Under the pieces are notes generated by a model that ran no database searches, was not told the origin of the DNA, and saw only the letters and a program-made list of their open reading frames with translations. Made by a program: the position numbers and the translations under genes. From Tolypeutes matacus (lineage: Eukaryota; Chordata; Mammalia; Cingulata; Chlamyphoridae), in NCBI GenBank assembly GCA_026826555.1, contig JAKSZT010054304.1, positions 35,829,424 through 35,893,423 on the forward strand: a stretch of 64,000 nucleotides of DNA, written 5' to 3'. Of the stretch, positions 58,499 to 64,000 are shown piece by piece (within the stretch, counting starts at the first letter, position 1; each line of letters begins with the position of its first letter).

Positions 58499-60059
58499 GT
58501 ATTTAAAATTAATTCCATATTCTACATGATAAATTTGAGGGTTCAATGAAATATACTTATAGAAATGTCCAGAAGATATGCAGGGACACAAGTTTATCAT
58601 TGAAAGATTTTTATGTTATAGGTTTAATTTGAAAACTAAACGCAGTGAAATAGGTATCATAGAAATAGAACTTTAGAGATTAAAAAAAAATAGGATCTAA
58701 AATTAAGCTCTCTGGAATTCAAAATTTAGAATATATTAGAGGGATTGGATCTGCAGTAAAATGTTAAGGAGCAAGCAAGGACAATGTGTTGCTAGGAAAA
58801 CTCAAGGAATGAAATATTCTTAGAAGAGAAGAAGAGTCAACAGTGAAAAATAAATTGTACATTTGAGTGATAAAAATCCAGAAATGTATTAATTGATCAT
58901 GGTGTTGGTCATGGACCTTTTTAATTGGGATTGTGGAGTAGAGGAAAGTTAAGAATGGGATAAAAAGTGAATAGCAGAATGCTAATATTTTCCACAATTT
59001 TGTGAACTAGAACGCCTTAAGAATCTCCTACTATAAAATGCCAAGTAATATTGTATGCAGCATAGCAAATATCATTTTAAATGCATAACTCAGTTTGCAG
59101 GAACTTAAGAAAAATTCCCTAGAGGCTAGAAACAAAGAGAGAACAGGAAACAAGGCTGTGAGCTGAAACAGAAACAGAGTCTTCCAATCTGTAAGACTGT
59201 AATGTAAGAAGACTTGCATTTTAAACCCTCGACAATAATATTATAATAAAATGCATATTAAACATTGCTTCAAAACAAGTAAAATTTACTCAAAACAATC
59301 TTATTAGGTGTAGGTAAAGTAGAAATTAGAGTGAAATGTTTACCAAATGCATATATTTAACCAGAAAGGTGAAACATTGAGTTAATCTCATATATATGAA
59401 GTAAGAAAAATATAAGCAGAACAAATATAAAGGGAGTCGGAACTGGAAAATATGACGTTTAAAGCCAAAATTAATAAGTGGAATATGAACTGAGACATTC
59501 AACATAGCTAAAATATTGCTCTTTGAAAAGACAAATAGAAAATTATGCATCTTGTCTGGTCAAAAAAGAAAGAGGAAAACAATAAATAATTTTATGAAAT
59601 TTTAAAAATATAGTGGAATATGAACAACTTTTCACCAATGAATTTGGCATAAGGAAAATTAAATAAATTTTACAAATTAGATAATTTATAGAAAATTGGT
59701 AGTCATCAGAAATTATTAAAAATAATTAGAAAACGGAATAAATTGGTCATTAGTAAACTGGATTTAGTAGTTAAGTCTATCAACAAAAATAAAATGAACA
59801 CAAAACAACCAACAATTAAAACAGTTAAAGAAAAATAGACCAGGGTATGTTTATTGAACATACTCTAAGGATACATTATTCTAAACCTGAACAAACTTTT
59901 TAAGATAATAGATATTCATTTAATGATAATTGTATAACCTTGGTTACATAAACACCTAGGAAGGTATAAGGTTTTAAATTACGGCCATTTTTACTTATCA
60001 GTCTTCCATTTCATCTAGAATCAATGTTTAAAGTTTGTGTATTTTTAATAATTTCTCCA
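58499..60059. other. Unassigned AT-rich sequence
   Basis: No gene or repeat family is recognised. Minus frames 58764-58997, 59031-59219 and 59326-59550 have no domain and look AT-driven. Confidence 0.5.
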
Positions 60060-61310
60060 TTTCATATAGGATATCCAAGTTTTTGGCAAATGGTTGTTCA
60101 TAGGACCCACTTATAGTCAATTTTATTTTAGTAGTAATGTCCCCCTTTTACTTTTTGATTTTTGTTATTTGTATCCTCTCTCTTTTAATTTGTGAGTCTT
60201 GCCAAAGTTATATTATTTTATTGTTCTTTTCAAAGAACCATCTTTTGGTTTTGTTGACTCCCTCTATTGTTTTATTTTGTTTTCTACTTAATTTAACTAC
60301 ATTCAAATTTATGATGCGAAGTATTTCTTTTTAATGTAAGCTTTTAGAGCTATAAATTTCCCTCTCTCCACAGACTTCAATTCATTCCATAAGTTTGGAT
60401 ATGTTTTGTTCTCATTTTCTTTTGCCAAAAGATATTTCCTAAATTTGCTTTTTTTCGTTTTCTTTGTTTTTGAGGGGAAAGATATTTTTAATATGTTTAT
60501 TTCTGGCTTGTTTAAAAGTATGTTGTTTAATTTCCACATATTTGTAAATTTTCTCTTTCTCCAGCTGTTATTGAATATACACTGTATGACTTCAAAATTT
60601 TTTCATTCATTGAGACTTGTTTTGTGACCCAATATATGTTCTATCATGGAGAAGAATCCATGTGCACTCAAGAATAAAGTATGTTCTGTTTCATTATGTG
60701 AAAAATAGTCTACTGTACAAGTCTGTTAGGTATAGTTGCTTTAGTGCATCATTCAAGTCCTGTACTCCATTGCTGATCTTCTCTCTAGATGTTCTACCCA
60801 TTATTGAGAGTGGTGTATTAAAATCACCTCTATTATTGTAGAATCTTCATTTTCCCCCTTCAAATCTGTCAATATTTGCTTCAAATATTATGGGACTCTG
60901 CTGTTAGTTGCAGATCCATTTATAATGATAAAATTTTCCTGATGAATTATCCTCTTTATTATGTACTGACCATCTTTGTCCCTCATAACCGTTTTTGACA
61001 TAACATCTATTTTGTCCAATATTACTATAGCCACCCCAGCTCTCTTTTGGATACTACACACAAGGTATATATATATATTTTTTTCTATACTTTCACCCTC
61101 AACCTACTTGTATGTTTGATTTTTAAGTTGCATCTCTTACAAACAGCATATAGTTGGATCATGCTTTTCATCCATTCTTCCAATCTCTGACTTTTTACTG
61201 GGGAGTTTAATACATTTACATTTAAAGTCACTATTGATAATATAGGGCATTTTTCTGCCATTTTGCTATTTAGCTTTTGTAAGTCTTTTATCTTTTTGTC
61301 CCTCAATTCT
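60060..61310 (-). mobile_element. LINE-1 ORF2 5' half (endonuclease and linker), antisense
   Basis: On the minus strand the frame 61085-61306 reads MAEKCPILSIVTLNVNVLNSPVK, the N-terminus of ORF2 and its endonuclease. Further down, the minus frame 60309-60539 includes ENENKTYPNLWNELKSVERGKFIALKAY, the linker after the endonuclease. It ends at about 60060 without RT text, so the copy is 3'-truncated or split. Stops and frameshifts inactivate it. Confidence 0.88.
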
Positions 61311-62239
61311 GTTAAAGCCTACATTTATATTTATTTGTTTTCTTGTGTTGTACCATATTGAGTGCCTTCTTATTTCTATCTGGATATACATTTCATCTGT
61401 TTTCTTTGTGGTTACCATAAGGATAAAACTTAACATCCTTAAATATATAACAATTATATCTGGTTTGATATGAAATTACCATCAATAACATGCACATATA
61501 CTTTTCCAATAACTCTCTCTCCCACACCTATTTTTCTCTACTTGTTACCACTTATATCTTTTTACTTTATATGTCCAAAACCCTAAATTTCTCATTACTT
61601 TTTATGCATTTGCATTTCAGCACCTGTAGGAAATAGGAAGTGAATTTACATACTAAACAATACAAGAAAATAATAGTGATATTTATAGTTGCCCAAACAG
61701 TTACTTTTATTGCAGGTCTTTACTTCTTTATCCTGTTTTAAATCACTGTCTAGTGTCCTTTCCTTTCAGTCTGAACTCTTTTAACACTGCTTGAGGGCAC
61801 ACCTAGTGGTGATGAATTTCCTCAGCTATTGTTTATCTGAGAATCTTTTAATCTTTCCCTCAGTTTTGAAAGAACTCCCTCCCTCTCTGTCTCTCTGCTT
61901 CTCTCTTTCTTTTTTTCTTTCTTTCTTCTCCTTCTGGGACTCCCATTATGTACATATTGGTGTGCCTGATAGTACCCCATCACTGTCTTGGGCTATTTTT
62001 GCCCTTAACTTTTTTTTTTTTCCTTACTCCTCAGTCTGCCTCATTTCAAGAGTCTTATCTTCAAGATCACTGACTTTTATATTCTGTCAGTTCCAATTTG
62101 CTCTTAAAATCCCCGGACATTTTTCATTTCAGTTGTGGAGGCCTTCATTTCTAGTAGTTGTTTGTTTCCTTTATAAATTTTGTATCTCTTTGCTATCCCA
62201 GACTGTCTGCCTCTATAGATATTTTACACTTTCATTTTC
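61311..62239 (-). mobile_element. LINE-1 inter-ORF region, ORF1 C-terminus and upstream text, antisense
   Basis: Bases 61865-61755 on the minus strand read FKTEGKIKRFSDKQ, then LRKFITTR and LKQC, the end of the ORF1 RNA-binding protein. The segment to 61311 is the spacer between ORF1 and ORF2. Above 61900 the plus strand shows tccttctgggactcccatta, a known old-L1 block. A long open frame on the opposite strand (61791-62405, 204 codons) is purely antisense and pyrimidine-rich. A full ORF1 does not fit in this space, so an internal deletion or a mosaic structure is likely. Confidence 0.75.
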
Positions 62240-62995
62240 TCATGCTGGAGGGCAAATTCTAGGAGAAATGCCATCTCAAGGAAGAGTTTTCCAAGTCAAT
62301 CTTCCCCAGCCAAAACAGGGCCAGGGACCCATGAAAGTGGTACAGACTGGCTCCAAAGTGCAGGTCTATATCCCCTTCATTGGTGGAGTGGCTCAGGAAG
62401 GGTAACAAAAGCTTCTCTGATGGTTCCCCAAAGCTGACCTTTACTTACCTGCCCAGCAAATGCAGCCCTTCAGCTGACTGACCCCCAAAGCCCTGAGGAA
62501 GTGCTGCATCCTTAATTCTCCTCCACCTCCACCCCTGACTGGGGAGGCTTGTCTTTGTCTGAGTTGGAGTTGAAGCAATGGCTGCCTCTACCTTTGTCCA
62601 GGGAGGGTTGAAATAATAACTGCCTTCAGAGCCATAACCCAGCGATTCAAATTCACTAATCAAAGGTTACAGTCAATGATCTGCCATGCCCACCCCTGTT
62701 CTTGGGGAAGAGGAATTTTAAGTCCCTTTCTGTCACCAGCAGCTAGCCAAGGACTGGACCCTGTTGCAGCCTGCTGTGAGGGTGGGGAATGGGCACTGGT
62801 AACCACCATGCAGAGATAGAAATTTACAGTTCTTTACCATAATTTATCTCACTCTTCCACTCTTCCCTGGATAAAATGCAGTGTTTTTCTGGCCTTTGGA
62901 GTTTCAAATTAGTTGTTTCAGACAGTTCCTGCTGGTTTAATAGTTGTTTTGGTGGAAGGACTGAGTCTTGGATCTCACTACTCTGCCATCGTCCC
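62240..62995 (-). mobile_element. LINE-1 5'UTR with 5' terminus, antisense
   Basis: On the minus strand the block begins ggggacgatggcagagtagt at about 62995, the gatggc-gagta type of start used by mammalian L1. It is GC-richer than the rest of the window, as L1 promoters are. Text runs down to about 62240 and then joins old-L1 sequence. The minus frame 62445-62663 (72 codons) lies inside. It would have contained the internal RNA polymerase II promoter of the element. Confidence 0.7.
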
Positions 62996-64000
62996 CAGAA
63001 GTCTCTTCTAGTATATTTTTAATCTCCATTATTGAGCCTTCCATCCCCATAATTTCTGTTTCTTTTTATACTTTCAAATTTCTTCTTTATGTTCACACAT
63101 TGCCTTCTGATTATCCTTTAGCTCTTTATCTATATTTTCCTTCATCTCCTTGAATTGATTTGGGAGATTTGTTTGAACCCCTTTGATTAGTTGTTCTAAA
63201 GTCTGTTTCACCTCTGAAGTTTTAATTTGTTTCCTTGACTGAGCCATATCTTCCTCTTTCACGGTATGGCTTGTAATTTTTTCTGCCTGATTACTAGGCA
63301 TCTGATTATTTTGATGAGCTAACTCTGAAGTTAGTTTCTCCCTCTTGCCCAGGATTTTATTTTGGATTAGCCATGTGTTAAGGCTCCTCTTTGATGTTTA
63401 GTCCAACTTATAGTGGACCTTTAGGGTAACCCATGTTTACTGTTCAGATTTTCTCAACTCCTCTGCATTTGATTTTTGCCATGGATACTTAGTACAACTT
63501 TTAAGATTGCCCTTCTATGTGCATTGCTTCAGCTCCAGGAGAAAACTACTTTTCCTGTATTCCTTCTCTGGGAATCCTGATATTTTGTTTGTTTCTGTGC
63601 AGAATTTTCTTTCCAGTTTAACCTTTCCCCCTCACTCAGTGCTGCCTTTTTTATTATTACAATTTCAAGTTCTGGGACCTTTCCTGATTTTCAGCAGTTC
63701 AGTTCTCTCACACACATGCATTGTGTGTGTGTGTGTGTGTGTGATCTTTCTCTGCCTCTGACTACTTCCCCTTTAGAGTACCCCACACTGGAGACAACAA
63801 TTGAGTCAATCAGGAAAGGTCCATTTTTTTGTTTGTTTGTTTAGGTGTTCCAGCAATCAGAGACTAGGCTGGGTGTGTGTTCCTCTTGCCCACAGTTCTT
63901 CCATGGTCTCTCTAATTTCCTGAGAACCTTTTAGTATGTAAGTACTAGTCAGTTGCTTGTATTCTGCCCTGGGTACATACAGACTTGGGTCCCTGTGCCC
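62996..64000 (-). mobile_element. LINE-1 ORF1-like coiled-coil region and upstream sequence, antisense
   Basis: The minus frame 63074-63301 reads SEVKQTLEQLIKGVQTNLP and KEMKENIDKELKDNQKAM, a heptad-rich stretch like the coiled coil of L1 ORF1p, which makes the trimer that binds L1 RNA. Its position upstream of the L1 5' end at about 62995 means that two L1 pieces abut. Further right the plus strand is T-rich with a (TG)n tract at 63722-63743 and runs off the window. Confidence 0.55.
63722..63743. repeat. (TG)n microsatellite
   Basis: An uninterrupted run of 11 TG units, preceded by a short CA run (cacacacatgca). The two could pair as a small hairpin. Confidence 0.95.

Noticed and set aside
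61791..62405. 204-codon plus-strand ORF
   Set aside because: It is antisense to an L1, pyrimidine-rich and without a domain. L1 ORF1 text is readable on the other strand in the same place.
1..64000. CRISPR array, operon, phage or bacterial defence system
   Set aside because: There are no spaced identical repeats, no dense gene clusters and no ribosome-binding-site pattern. The repeat content is mammalian.

Overview
This window looks like a gene-poor, AT-rich stretch of a placental mammal nuclear genome. It is most likely xenarthran, with an armadillo (Dasypus-like) the best guess. The lineage call rests on two tRNA-derived SINEs that resemble armadillo DAS-SINEs (18869-19058 on the minus strand and about 36846-36995 on the plus strand). 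It also rests on many LTRs of a MaLR/ERV-L style not typical of primates or rodents. Older eutherian repeats (MIR, MER5A, MER20, MLT1-like LTR) are present as expected. I found no convincing host protein-coding exon, rRNA, tRNA gene, operon or CRISPR array. Nearly all open reading frames are chance ORFs or fragments of transposable elements.

Layout. Bases 1-8205 are one decayed plus-strand LINE-1, mostly ORF2 plus 3'UTR. Five later insertions split it: three copies of a composite L1-tailed element (829-1149, 1790-3121, 5500-6221) and two LTRs (4871-5310 minus, about 7240-7787 plus). From 8206 to 17820 the DNA is largely unassigned, with an AT-palindrome microsatellite, a slightly GC-richer patch near 9.7-10.7 kb and an L1 tail at 15.1 kb. 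Next come an MLT1-like LTR, MER20 and a DAS-SINE (17.8-19.1 kb), then an antisense L1-like block (19.7-20.8 kb). A MaLR element (21789-23402) carries another LTR inside it and abuts a 5'-inverted L1 (23403-24085). Between 29.7 and 33.7 kb an antisense L1 3' end is split by a MaLR provirus with both LTRs, and the 5' LTR is itself split by a twin-primed L1 with a 13-bp target-site duplication. An antisense composite element follows (33.8-35.1 kb). From 35 to 46 kb there are MIRs, a SINE, an ERV-like LTR, an antisense L1 3' end and MER5A in otherwise unassigned sequence. From 46 to 55.3 kb LTRs and two further composite elements dominate, including a three-level nest (element in LTR in L1) with duplications visible at two levels. 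The last 8 kb are mainly antisense L1, including a recognisable L1 5' end at about 62995.

How the parts relate. There is no gene pathway here. The content is a record of retrotransposition. L1 supplied the machinery for its own copies and probably for the SINEs and the L1-tailed composite family. MaLR/ERV-L-like elements, with a primer-binding site matching tRNA-Leu, supplied LTRs. The observation most worth pursuing is the composite family. Its 3' end resembles an L1 3'UTR, its 5' part is modular, and one module (A) occurs in opposite orientations in different copies, two of which are bounded by 10-bp duplications. Family names are from recognition by eye; no database search was run.
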